Assembly: GCA_027297205.1 (NCBI GenBank) | Contig: JAPUIH010000031.1 | Location: forward strand, 1 to 32,064 | Source: SAR324 cluster bacterium | GTDB lineage: Bacteria > SAR324 > JACQKK01 | Direction of reading: 5' to 3' | DNA length: 32,064 bases | Part shown: one piece after another, positions 8,159 through 14,202 of the stretch | How positions within the stretch are numbered: position 1 is the stretch's first letter | Layout of the letters: each line of letters begins with the position of its first letter | The notes under the pieces: model-generated | Databases searched by the model: none | What the model saw: the letters and a program-made list of their open reading frames with translations, nothing else | Told to the model about the DNA's origin: nothing | Program-made: the position numbers and the translations under genes

Positions 8159-9635
8159 CGCTGGCACTGAAGAAATATGAATGCACAATCTGCGAGGCGC
8201 GCCGGCGGTCCCGCTCCGACCGCAAATCCAGGCCGGCTGAGTTGAGCGCAAGTTCGATACCGCTCGAGTTTTCGTTCTCGTCCCGTGGGGCGCCATTCCA
8301 GGTGCTGGCCGAGACGATGTCATATAAGGCGATACGGCCATTTCGCAGTACAAGGCGATGTTGGACAATGCCGGCGGGCGCCTCGATATGCGCCACCGCT
8401 TCGCCGTGCCCCTTGGAGGCGCCGTTGTCCTTTGCGATCGTGGGTTGCCCTGGATTCAGATGGTCCAGCAGAGATTCGCATCTCTCCACCAGTGGATGCA
8501 ATTCCCCCAACCGGGCCAGAATGCGCCCTCCGGTGGTGTTGGCATCCAATACAGGCACCCCCAGCACTTCCTGGATGCGTTCCACCAGTGGCGCCACATG
8601 GCTGCGCGATCCGCTGAGATGGGTGATCACCAGGCGCGCCAAGGCGCCGGTTTCCGCCCGGCGGGCTTGATATAGGGGAGCCTTGATCCAACTGTAGGCG
8701 CCTTGTTTTTGCGGAGCTTCCTCCAGCAATTGGAAATTCCCGCCGGCCTTGAGCGGAACACGGTAGAAGGCGTACTGGAGATTTTCCGTGACGTTTGGCT
8801 GAAAGGATTCCAGGGTATTGCCGAACAGCACGCCCCCGGGGAATAAGGACTCTTCGGGGCCCGTATCGTCTCCGATTGTGCCGGCGCTCAGATATGCCTG
8901 GGAGCCCTTGCCCAGGGTTTTCGTCTCCTCCCGCTTTTCGAGCAACAGCAGACCGTCCTCCAGGGGCGTCTCCCGCAGGAATGGCCCGATCTCGCGCATC
9001 AGGGTGCGCAGCCTGAACACGAGCGGCTCCCGAAGCGGAGTCGTAGCTCCGCCAGGGACAATGGACATCACCAGGGGAAATTTCCCTCCAATAATGGCCA
9101 TCATGCGCTGCAGGAGGGACAGCGCCCGCAACGCCCGGGCCTGATTCTCGGCGAGCTGGTTGATTTCGCTGTCCGAAAATCGGTGCGGGAAGCGGTGGCG
9201 CGCCCAGGAGCCCGGCGGTTGTGCACCCATGGCTTGGGCCACGCGCCGCAGCTCCGGCGAAGGGCCCTTGTATGCGGCCAGGGCGCTGGGGGGAATGAAA
9301 TCGGGCAGCGCCTGAAAATAAAACTGCCGCAGATTGGCATGAAGAAATGACAAGGTATGCAACAGCTCCCGCAACAACAGCCCATTTTGCGCTGTCCCGG
9401 TATCCGTGGCCGCCTCCCACGCGCTAATGGCTGCAAGGGCATGGCTGACGCCGGAGTCCGCGCCAATGAGCTGGGTCATATAAACCGCGTCCAGGGGAGC
9501 CCTGCCGCGCAGCAGCTTTTCAAATCCCCGCGGCCGCGAGGCAGCCACCATGATGGTCCCCCCATCATCCTGGACAAGTTGCGCGGCGCCCTCGATCCGC
9601 TTGATTTGCATGCGCAAGGCCGCCATATCAAGCAT
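8145..9635 (-). CDS. [NiFe]-hydrogenase large subunit homologue lacking all nickel-ligand cysteines
   Basis: The 496-residue protein follows the HyaB/HupL pattern: KRIEGA near the start (residues 12-17), PRGFEKLLRGRAPLDAVYMTQ (35-55), HALAAISAWEAA after it, and EAPAG...STWNGAPRD near the end. The catalytic residues are gone. Where active enzymes have the N-terminal R-x-C-G-x-C motif, this protein has LIGADSGVSH (56-65), putting Gly and Ser at the cysteine positions. Where they have DPCxxCxxH, it has FFSASDAVH (488-496), putting Ser and Asp there. The Arg of the usual EAPRG stretch is Ala. The protein stops right after the histidine that forms the mature C-terminus after protease cleavage in hydrogenases. 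It cannot carry a normal NiFe(CN)2CO centre. The frame is intact and overlaps both neighbours by 8 and 14 bp, arguing against a pseudogene. Function unknown. Confidence 0.9.
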   Translation of the reverse strand: MLDMAALRMQIKRIEGAAQLVQDDGGTIMVAASRPRGFEKLLRGRAPLDAVYMTQLIGADSGVSHALAAISAWEAATDTGTAQNGLLLRELLHTLSFLHANLRQFYFQALPDFIPPSALAAYKGPSPELRRVAQAMGAQPPGSWARHRFPHRFSDSEINQLAENQARALRALSLLQRMMAIIGGKFPLVMSIVPGGATTPLREPLVFRLRTLMREIGPFLRETPLEDGLLLLEKREETKTLGKGSQAYLSAGTIGDDTGPEESLFPGGVLFGNTLESFQPNVTENLQYAFYRVPLKAGGNFQLLEEAPQKQGAYSWIKAPLYQARRAETGALARLVITHLSGSRSHVAPLVERIQEVLGVPVLDANTTGGRILARLGELHPLVERCESLLDHLNPGQPTIAKDNGASKGHGEAVAHIEAPAGIVQHRLVLRNGRIALYDIVSASTWNGAPRDENENSSGIELALNSAGLDLRSERDRRRASQIVHSYFFSASDAVH

Positions 9636-10695
9636 CCTCCTTGTCGCCAGTCTCCACCCCCCGCCTTTCCTCCGGCGTGAGCGCCCTGCGGATCAGGTGC
9701 AGCCCAATGCCTGCCGCGGCCAGGGCGGCCGTGCCCATACCGAGCGCCTCCAGATTTTGCAGCAGGGCCGACTGACTGCCGAACATGCCGCCGCTCAACC
9801 GGCCATAAAGGCCCACACCGCCATGATCGGGAAAGCCCGGCTCGGCGCAGCCCGTGCAGGGACCGCCGGCTCCCACACACCAGTTGGCGCCCCCGTTCCA
9901 GCGCACCGCGGAGCAGCTGTTATGGGTAATTGGTCCCTTGCAGCCCAGTTGCAGCAGGCAGCCCGCGGAGCCAAATTCCTGAGCAAAGCGGCCGGTTTCC
10001 AGATCGTCCCGGCGCTCGCAACGTTCGCATACGGTTTCACCGTAATAGAGCAGCGGCCGCCGCTTTCCGTCGAGTCGGGGAAAACCGTAATATTCCAGAT
10101 GGTTAAGAATGCCCAGCAAATGATGGGGCGGCACCGGAATGCCGGGCAACTTTATCAGTGGGGTCTTGTGCTGCCTGCACAGTGCCACGAAGTCGGCGAT
10201 GTCCCGTCTGTCCGTGGAAATTCCACCGAAGCAGGCCTCAGTGCCCAGCAGCAATGCCGCCTTGGCCTGGGGCAGGACGGCACGCACCTTGGCAGCAATC
10301 TGCAATCCCGGGCCGTGCCGGCTGGGGACAGCCTCCATGACCAGTATGGGCGCGGCGGAAAACGGCCCCTGATTCGCCACGAAGCCCGTGGGTTGCACGG
10401 GGCCGTAGTCCCGCAAATCCCATTGGACGGCGATTAGGTCTAGAAAAGTCGGCAACTGCTGGCCCAACAGGGCCAGGTGGTCCTGGTCGCTGACCCCGTC
10501 TTTGATCCACACGAGCGGCGTGACTGGGACCCGTTCCGCCAGGGAGGCGGCCATGGCTTGCAGGGAGGGCAGACCCGCAGCGCCCGAGGTGCCAAGGAGT
10601 ATTCCTTTAATAATTTCCCGCCTGGAAAATTTCATCCGCCTGATTATTCCCTTTGCAATCGGATTGGCGATTTCGTGTGATTGGAAGAGGTGCAT
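9628..10695 (-). CDS. Tat-exported [NiFe]-hydrogenase small subunit homologue without proximal-cluster ligands
   Basis: The 355-residue protein matches HyaA/HupS. A twin-arginine signal SRREIIK (24-30) precedes a hydrophobic stretch. The usual CxxC near the mature N-terminus is replaced (DGVSDQD, 66-72), the GTC ligand is Glu (GTEAC, 151-155), and the PGC ligand is Ile (PGIP, 184-187), so the proximal [4Fe-4S] site is lost. The distal site persists as C223-x2-C226, C246, C252, with Cys in place of the usual His. The medial site is C261, C273, C280, C283, with Cys where the usual Pro would be, predicting a [4Fe-4S] rather than [3Fe-4S] cluster. A hydrophobic C-terminal helix (about 315-335) is a membrane anchor. 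ATG 10695 has a strong AGGAGGGG site upstream. ATG 10635 is an alternative with no n-region before the Arg pair to speak of. Confidence 0.88.
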   Translation of the reverse strand: MHLFQSHEIANPIAKGIIRRMKFSRREIIKGILLGTSGAAGLPSLQAMAASLAERVPVTPLVWIKDGVSDQDHLALLGQQLPTFLDLIAVQWDLRDYGPVQPTGFVANQGPFSAAPILVMEAVPSRHGPGLQIAAKVRAVLPQAKAALLLGTEACFGGISTDRRDIADFVALCRQHKTPLIKLPGIPVPPHHLLGILNHLEYYGFPRLDGKRRPLLYYGETVCERCERRDDLETGRFAQEFGSAGCLLQLGCKGPITHNSCSAVRWNGGANWCVGAGGPCTGCAEPGFPDHGGVGLYGRLSGGMFGSQSALLQNLEALGMGTAALAAAGIGLHLIRRALTPEERRGVETGDKEDA

Positions 10696-10745
10696 GGCCT
10701 CCCCTCCTGTTTATAGCCCTCGGGCATCGCGCTTTCAACCTTGGA

Positions 10746-10762
10746 CTTGCGGCAGCCGCAAG
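10746..10762 (-). promoter_or_regulatory. Perfect hairpin in the 5' UTR of the hydrogenase-like operon
   Basis: CTTGCGG (10746-10752) and CCGCAAG (10756-10762) pair perfectly around a 3-nt loop. The hairpin lies between the proposed leftward promoter and the small-subunit start, so it would be in the untranslated leader. There is no T-run, so it is more likely a stability or regulatory element than a terminator. Confidence 0.35.
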
Positions 10763-10789
10763 CAATCTGATGGTTATCCGCTCAAAAAG

Positions 10790-10817
10790 ATAATTATTTC
10801 GGGTTTATGCTTGTCAA
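10790..10817 (-). promoter_or_regulatory. Candidate promoter of the hydrogenase-like operon
   Basis: On the minus strand a perfect -35 hexamer TTGACA (10812-10817) is followed after 16 bp by AATTAT (10790-10795), a four-of-six -10 match in an AT-rich stretch. This leaves a leader of roughly 90 nt before the small-subunit ATG at 10695. Confidence 0.4.
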
Positions 10818-10839
10818 ACAAGAATAGTTTGTGTAGAAC
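10811..10839 (+). promoter_or_regulatory. Candidate rightward promoter for the S24 repressor
   Basis: TTGTCA (10811-10816) and TAGAAC (10834-10839) are 17 bp apart on the plus strand. The -35 element overlaps that of the leftward promoter. A second TTGACA lies at 10840-10845 but lacks a good -10. Either start would give a leader of roughly 300 nt. Confidence 0.27.
10815..10831. promoter_or_regulatory. Operator-like palindrome overlapping both promoters
   Basis: CAAAC (10815-10819) and GTTTG (10827-10831) form a 17-bp interrupted palindrome overlapping the -35 of the leftward promoter and the spacer of the rightward one. This is a natural position for a dimeric repressor such as the adjacent S24 protein. 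It is short, so chance is possible. Confidence 0.28.
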
Positions 10840-10865
10840 TTGACATGCCCCGAGAGGGTTTACCT

Positions 10866-10907
10866 GAACCGCAGCGGTGTGAGGTGTAACGGCACGAACC
10901 GCTGCGG
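10866..10907. repeat. Two copies of GAACCGCWGCGG, 30 bp apart
   Basis: GAACCGCAGCGG (10866-10877) and GAACCGCTGCGG (10896-10907) differ at one base and are offset by exactly 30 bp. Each core CCGCWGCGG is itself a near-palindrome, and the two together form a 10-bp inverted repeat (10869-10878 with 10898-10907) able to make an RNA stem with a 19-nt loop. They could be tandem operators three helical turns apart or the first stem of the leader RNA. Confidence 0.5.
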
Positions 10908-10940
10908 CTAAGGTGGGGAAGGGAAGTTGCAGTAACGAAA

Positions 10941-11150
10941 CCCGGAGAAGGGCGAAATGCCGAAAATGCTGCTCTTACGGGAAGGGTGGTTCAGGGATCG
11001 GAACGGAACTGGCCCAAGGATGGCACCCTTGCCATGGTGCGCCACCGGCTGGCAGCCTTTCTCCGGGCTTTCGATGGGGCAGGGATTGCGCCATTGATTG
11101 ACCATGCCGGATGCCACGAGCGGCGGCGAAAACCGTCAGGAACCACCCTT
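10941..11150 (+). ncRNA. Candidate structured RNA leader with crossing long-range helices
   Basis: Several long-range pairings occur here. Helix A joins 10941-10953 to 11055-11067 (13 pairs including one G-U). Helix B joins 10982-10992 to 11140-11150 (11 perfect pairs). A and B cross, so they form a pseudoknot or compete. A local hairpin pairs ATGGCA (11020-11025) with TGCCAT (11030-11035). The right arm of helix B ends just before the ribosome-binding site of the S24 gene. It could be a cis-regulatory leader, or the 5' part of a degraded group II intron, since domain I of those is also rich in long-range pairs. I could not identify the family. Confidence 0.4.
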
Positions 11151-11167
11151 ATGGGAGGGATTCAAGG

Positions 11168-11827
11168 ATGAAGACACTCGCCGAGGTTTTACGGAATCGC
11201 ATCCAGGAGATGGGCTTTGAGGATATCAAGGAGTGCGCCCGTCAGTTTGACGTGCCCTATGAATTGCTCCGGAAGGTGATATCCGACGGCCATCTACCCA
11301 AGGACAAGACCCTGTTGTTCTACGCGGAGAAGTTCGGACTAAACGCGGCGGACCTGATTTCCATCGTATACCGGCAACGTGCGCCCCAGCATCTCAAGTA
11401 CTTGTTTGACAGCCCCTCGGGCCTGACGCCCGCGCCGATGCCCGAAACCAGCAGGCAGGCGCCCGTGCTGGGCCGCGCAGCCTGCGGCGAGTGGTTGGAA
11501 TCCTACCAGGTGGAGCCGGACGCCTACGAGCCGGTGGACCTCGGCGATGATGATGCGTTCTTTGTAACGGCCGAGGGGGAAAGCATGGTGGGAGGCAATA
11601 TCCCGCCAGGCGCATACCTGTTGGTATCGCCCCGGGCACGGGTCAGCAATGGGGACATTGTGCTGGCCCGATTGGGTGAAGAGGAATTTACGGTCAAGAG
11701 CTACTTCCGTCAGGCAAGCGGCACCACCATTCTCCAACCCATGAATTCGGCCTACGAGCCGTTGGTGCTCGGGCCGGAAGAGCCGCTTACCGTGATGCGA
11801 ATTACCGAGATTCGTATTAAAACCTGA
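11168..11827 (+). CDS. HTH/S24 peptidase repressor (LexA/CI-like)
   Basis: This 219-residue regulator has an XRE-type DNA-binding region in about residues 1-70, then a linker, then a LexA/UmuD/CI-type S24 peptidase domain. The catalytic serine is S139 in GESM and the lysine is K177 in FTVKSYF. The likely self-cleavage bond is C106-G107 in GRAACGEW; a Cys-Gly bond is also used by UmuD, while LexA and lambda CI use Ala-Gly. The frame is open from 11111, but ATG 11168 has GGGAGGG seven bases upstream and begins MKTLAEVLRNR at the HTH homology. It is divergent from the hydrogenase-like operon, with overlapping promoter-like elements between, so regulation of that operon and itself is a reasonable inference. 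No phage genes surround it. It is not a standard LexA, whose N-terminus is different. Confidence 0.88.
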   Translation: MKTLAEVLRNRIQEMGFEDIKECARQFDVPYELLRKVISDGHLPKDKTLLFYAEKFGLNAADLISIVYRQRAPQHLKYLFDSPSGLTPAPMPETSRQAPVLGRAACGEWLESYQVEPDAYEPVDLGDDDAFFVTAEGESMVGGNIPPGAYLLVSPRARVSNGDIVLARLGEEEFTVKSYFRQASGTTILQPMNSAYEPLVLGPEEPLTVMRITEIRIKT

Positions 11828-11890
11828 GTTGCTGCAGGCCGCCTGCGGGTCCGCCATTTTCCTGTCGCGTAATTTGCACCGTCCCAGGTT

Positions 11891-11918
11891 CACTGTTCCA
11901 AGCACACTGTTCCAAGCA
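11891..11918. repeat. 14-bp tandem duplication
   Basis: CACTGTTCCAAGCA occurs twice in direct succession (11891-11904 and 11905-11918) without mismatch. It is probably a recent slippage product in intergenic DNA. Confidence 0.7.
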
Positions 11919-12220
11919 CACGATCCCGCGCACCGTCCGTGCCAGGGAGTGCCGCCGGTGCTGCTGTCCGCCTTGCTTATCCGGCGAGTCCGGGCCAATC
12001 CAGCCCAATCCAGCTCATCTGAACAGGCGCCGCCGCGTTCTTTGCGCGGGCAGTTTCCATGACTGGCAGTAGGCGGCGGGCTCGGTGTGGCTTTGCCTGT
12101 GCATTGCCGTGCCGCGTATGGGGGAGGTTGTGGTTTCCCATTAATTCCTTGAAATTTTTGCGTTTTTGTTGAAAAGTATCGGTAAGGATTGTTATCCGTC
12201 ACGGCGGTTTAACACCTAAC

Positions 12221-12240
12221 CGGGAAAAAGGCTTTTCCCG
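12221..12240 (+). promoter_or_regulatory. Perfect hairpin just upstream of the fliR ribosome-binding site
   Basis: CGGGAAAA (12221-12228) pairs perfectly with TTTTCCCG (12233-12240) around an AGGC tetraloop, eight bases before the GAGG at 12248. It may affect mRNA stability or fliR translation. It lacks a following T-run, so it is not a standard terminator. Confidence 0.45.
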
Positions 12241-12253
12241 TAAGTATGAGGCA

Positions 12254-13039
12254 ATGATGCCGAACCTGCTGCAGTTCGATCCCACCCAAATCATTGGATT
12301 TGTAGTCATATTCACCCGAATTACGGGGATTATGGTGATATCGCCCATTCTTGGCGACACCAATATCCCCATGCAGATCAAAGTCGCTATCGCCTTTGTG
12401 TTTTCTCTGGTTTTCTTTCCGGTCGTTGGAGCGGCGGATTTGGGTCCAAATCCGGAGCTAAGCCGAATCTTGTATGTGGCCGTGACTGAATTCGGCCTGG
12501 GTCTGGTGATGGGATTTGCCGTGCGGATGTTATTCACGGGCGTGAGCCTTGCAGGGGAAGTGGCAGGCTTTCAGATGGGTGTGGGTGTGGCCAATATCTT
12601 CGATCCGAGTTCCGAGCAGCAAGTCTCTCTGATCGGTCAGATTCAGGTCATATTTGCCCTGCTGCTCTTTGTTACGCTGGACGGGCATCACTTGCTGATC
12701 AAATCCCTCGTGGAAAGCTACGCCATTGTTCCGCCGGGAGGGCTGGCCCTGAGCGAACAGGGAATGCGCTTTTTTGTAGCGCAAGCGGGCAATATATTCC
12801 TGATCGGCCTGCAGATCGGCGCACCCTTGATCGTGGCCTTGCTGGCGGCCAACTTCAGTATGGGTCTGATCGCGCGCTCGGTGCCGCAAATGAACGTAAT
12901 CGTGGTCGGGTTCCCGTTTTCGATAGGCCTGGGGCTGCTGTTCCTATTCTTGGGATTTCCGTATTTTATGCGTTCCATGATGGTCATTATCGAGCGGCTG
13001 GATGACATCCTGATGGCCGCACTGAAGCTGCTGGGATAG
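12254..13039 (+). CDS. fliR: Flagellar export apparatus protein FliR
   Basis: This 261-residue integral membrane protein belongs to the FliR/SpaR family, part of the FliPQR export gate at the base of the flagellum. It has about six hydrophobic segments. Family-typical stretches include GFVVIFTRITGIMVISPILG near the start, AGFQMGVGVANIFDPSSEQQVSL in the middle, and IGLQIGAPLIVALLAANFSMGLIARSVPQMNV later. Two adjacent ATG codons (12254 and 12257) follow GAGG; the second has the more usual spacing. It heads a six-gene run in the same direction and ends 13 bp before flhB. The partner genes fliP and fliQ, normally just upstream, are absent from this window. Confidence 0.96.
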   Translation: MMPNLLQFDPTQIIGFVVIFTRITGIMVISPILGDTNIPMQIKVAIAFVFSLVFFPVVGAADLGPNPELSRILYVAVTEFGLGLVMGFAVRMLFTGVSLAGEVAGFQMGVGVANIFDPSSEQQVSLIGQIQVIFALLLFVTLDGHHLLIKSLVESYAIVPPGGLALSEQGMRFFVAQAGNIFLIGLQIGAPLIVALLAANFSMGLIARSVPQMNVIVVGFPFSIGLGLLFLFLGFPYFMRSMMVIIERLDDILMAALKLLG

Positions 13040-13052
13040 GCGAGGATTATCC

Positions 13053-14129
13053 ATGGCGGAAGCCGAAGCACAAGAAAAAACCGAGGTTCCAACCCAGAAA
13101 AAGCGGGAGGATTCCCGTAAAGAGGGCATGGTGGCATCCAGCCGTGAGGTTTCCTCCGCGGCGTTGCTGGGCGCCTTCGCGCTGTATTTTCTGGTTGCGG
13201 GTCAGAGCAACATGGGCACCATGAAATCCGTGTGGCGCCACTCCTTTACCAATCTTGCGGCGGGCGATCTCACCATCGCGGAATTGGGACGAGTGTTCAA
13301 GGATGTCACGATGACCCTTGCGCCCATGCTGCTCGGGGTGTTCGGGCTGATATTTATCGTGGCGCTGCTGGCCTCCTACATTCAGGTAGGCGCGGTTTTT
13401 AACGCCCTGAAGTTTCAGCCGAACCGCCTCAATCCCCTCAACGGCATCAAGCGTATCTTCTCTTCCGTGGGCCTGGCCGAGTTTCTGAAGAGCTTGTTCA
13501 AGATGGGGGTGATTGGCTACATCACCTACTTTTCCTACCAGCAGGAAACGGAGGGGATGCTGCAACTGTCCAGGTTGTCCGTTGAGGGAATCCTGGCTTT
13601 CAATGCCTCTCTGCTGGGCGTTTTGTTCGGACGGGTGGCACTGGCTTTGGTGATTTTGGCTATCTTCGATTATCTGTTTCAGCGCTGGAACATGGAGCAG
13701 CGAATTAAGATGACCCGCCAGGAAGTTAAGGACGAATTAAAACAGACGGAAGGTGACCCACAACTGCGCGCAAGGGTACGACAAGTGCAAAGAGATGTAT
13801 CACGGGCCCGGATGATGCAAAATGTGCCCAAGGCCGATGTGGTTGTCACCAACCCGACCCATTACGCGGTGGCCCTGATGTACGATCGTGAGGTCATGAC
13901 AGCTCCTAGACTGGTGGCCAAGGGAGCGGGCCATATCGCCCAACGTATCAGGGATATAGCCGAAGAAAACGAGGTGCCGATCGTGGAAAATCCACCCATG
14001 GCCAGGGAAATATACGCTCAGGTGGAAATCGGCAATGAAATTCCCGAAGAATTTTTCAAAACAGTGGCGGAAATTCTTGCCTATGTGTACCGCATCAAGG
14101 GGCAGACCGCCGAGCCTCCGCTAAACTAA
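13053..14129 (+). CDS. flhB: Flagellar export switch protein FlhB
   Basis: The 358-residue FlhB switches export specificity from rod/hook to filament proteins. The N-terminus has the EKTEVPTQKKREDSRKEG segment typical of the family, followed by four membrane helices and a cytoplasmic domain. The autocleavage motif NPTH is intact at residues 267-270, and the C-terminal segment MAREIYAQVEIGNEIPEEFF is complete. The start at 13053 is preceded by GGCGAGGA. The gene lies between fliR and flhA as in the standard cluster, and nothing in it looks degenerate. Confidence 0.97.
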   Translation: MAEAEAQEKTEVPTQKKREDSRKEGMVASSREVSSAALLGAFALYFLVAGQSNMGTMKSVWRHSFTNLAAGDLTIAELGRVFKDVTMTLAPMLLGVFGLIFIVALLASYIQVGAVFNALKFQPNRLNPLNGIKRIFSSVGLAEFLKSLFKMGVIGYITYFSYQQETEGMLQLSRLSVEGILAFNASLLGVLFGRVALALVILAIFDYLFQRWNMEQRIKMTRQEVKDELKQTEGDPQLRARVRQVQRDVSRARMMQNVPKADVVVTNPTHYAVALMYDREVMTAPRLVAKGAGHIAQRIRDIAEENEVPIVENPPMAREIYAQVEIGNEIPEEFFKTVAEILAYVYRIKGQTAEPPLN

Positions 14130-14202
14130 TCAGGGCTTTTTTCGCGCTGGCCCATAGTCCGGGCCCCGCAGAGTTTCAATCTTCGCTTCAGACGTAGAAG
14201 GC

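Larger units (their letters stand above)
10696..11167. promoter_or_regulatory. Divergent regulatory region with structured leader
   Basis: This 472-bp stretch separates the leftward hydrogenase-like operon from the rightward S24 repressor gene and holds no convincing protein gene. Its left part (10746-10850) is AT-richer, with facing promoter-like elements and small palindromes. Its right part (10860-11150) is dense in inverted repeats that would fold in RNA. The individual elements are listed separately. Confidence 0.6.
11828..12253. other. 426-bp non-coding region upstream of fliR
   Basis: No convincing ORF lies here. The left part has a perfect 14-bp tandem duplication (11891-11918). The right part (about 12140-12200) is AT-rich with TTGAAA motifs at 12149 and 12169 but no good -10 or obvious sigma-54 or sigma-28 promoter. 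A perfect hairpin follows at 12221-12240. In related bacteria fliO, fliP and fliQ would be here; no remnant of them is visible. Confidence 0.5.

Noticed and set aside
8320-9420. Second minus-strand ORF inside the hydrogenase-like large-subunit gene, which might suggest a frameshift
   Set aside because: The main frame carries hydrogenase homology without interruption from start to stop, so the other frame is a shadow and no frameshift is needed.
8145-9635. Idea that the large subunit is simply a pseudogene
   Set aside because: Frame is complete, neighbours overlap and are intact, changes in both subunits are consistent with each other, and the C-terminus falls precisely at the mature end.
10908-11117. 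Small minus- and plus-strand ORFs in the repressor leader
   Set aside because: No domain, no ribosome-binding site, and they overlap long inverted repeats that better explain the region.
10941-11150. RNase P RNA, tmRNA or cobalamin riboswitch
   Set aside because: Conserved elements of those RNAs that I could recall, such as the riboswitch GCCACTG box, are not present.
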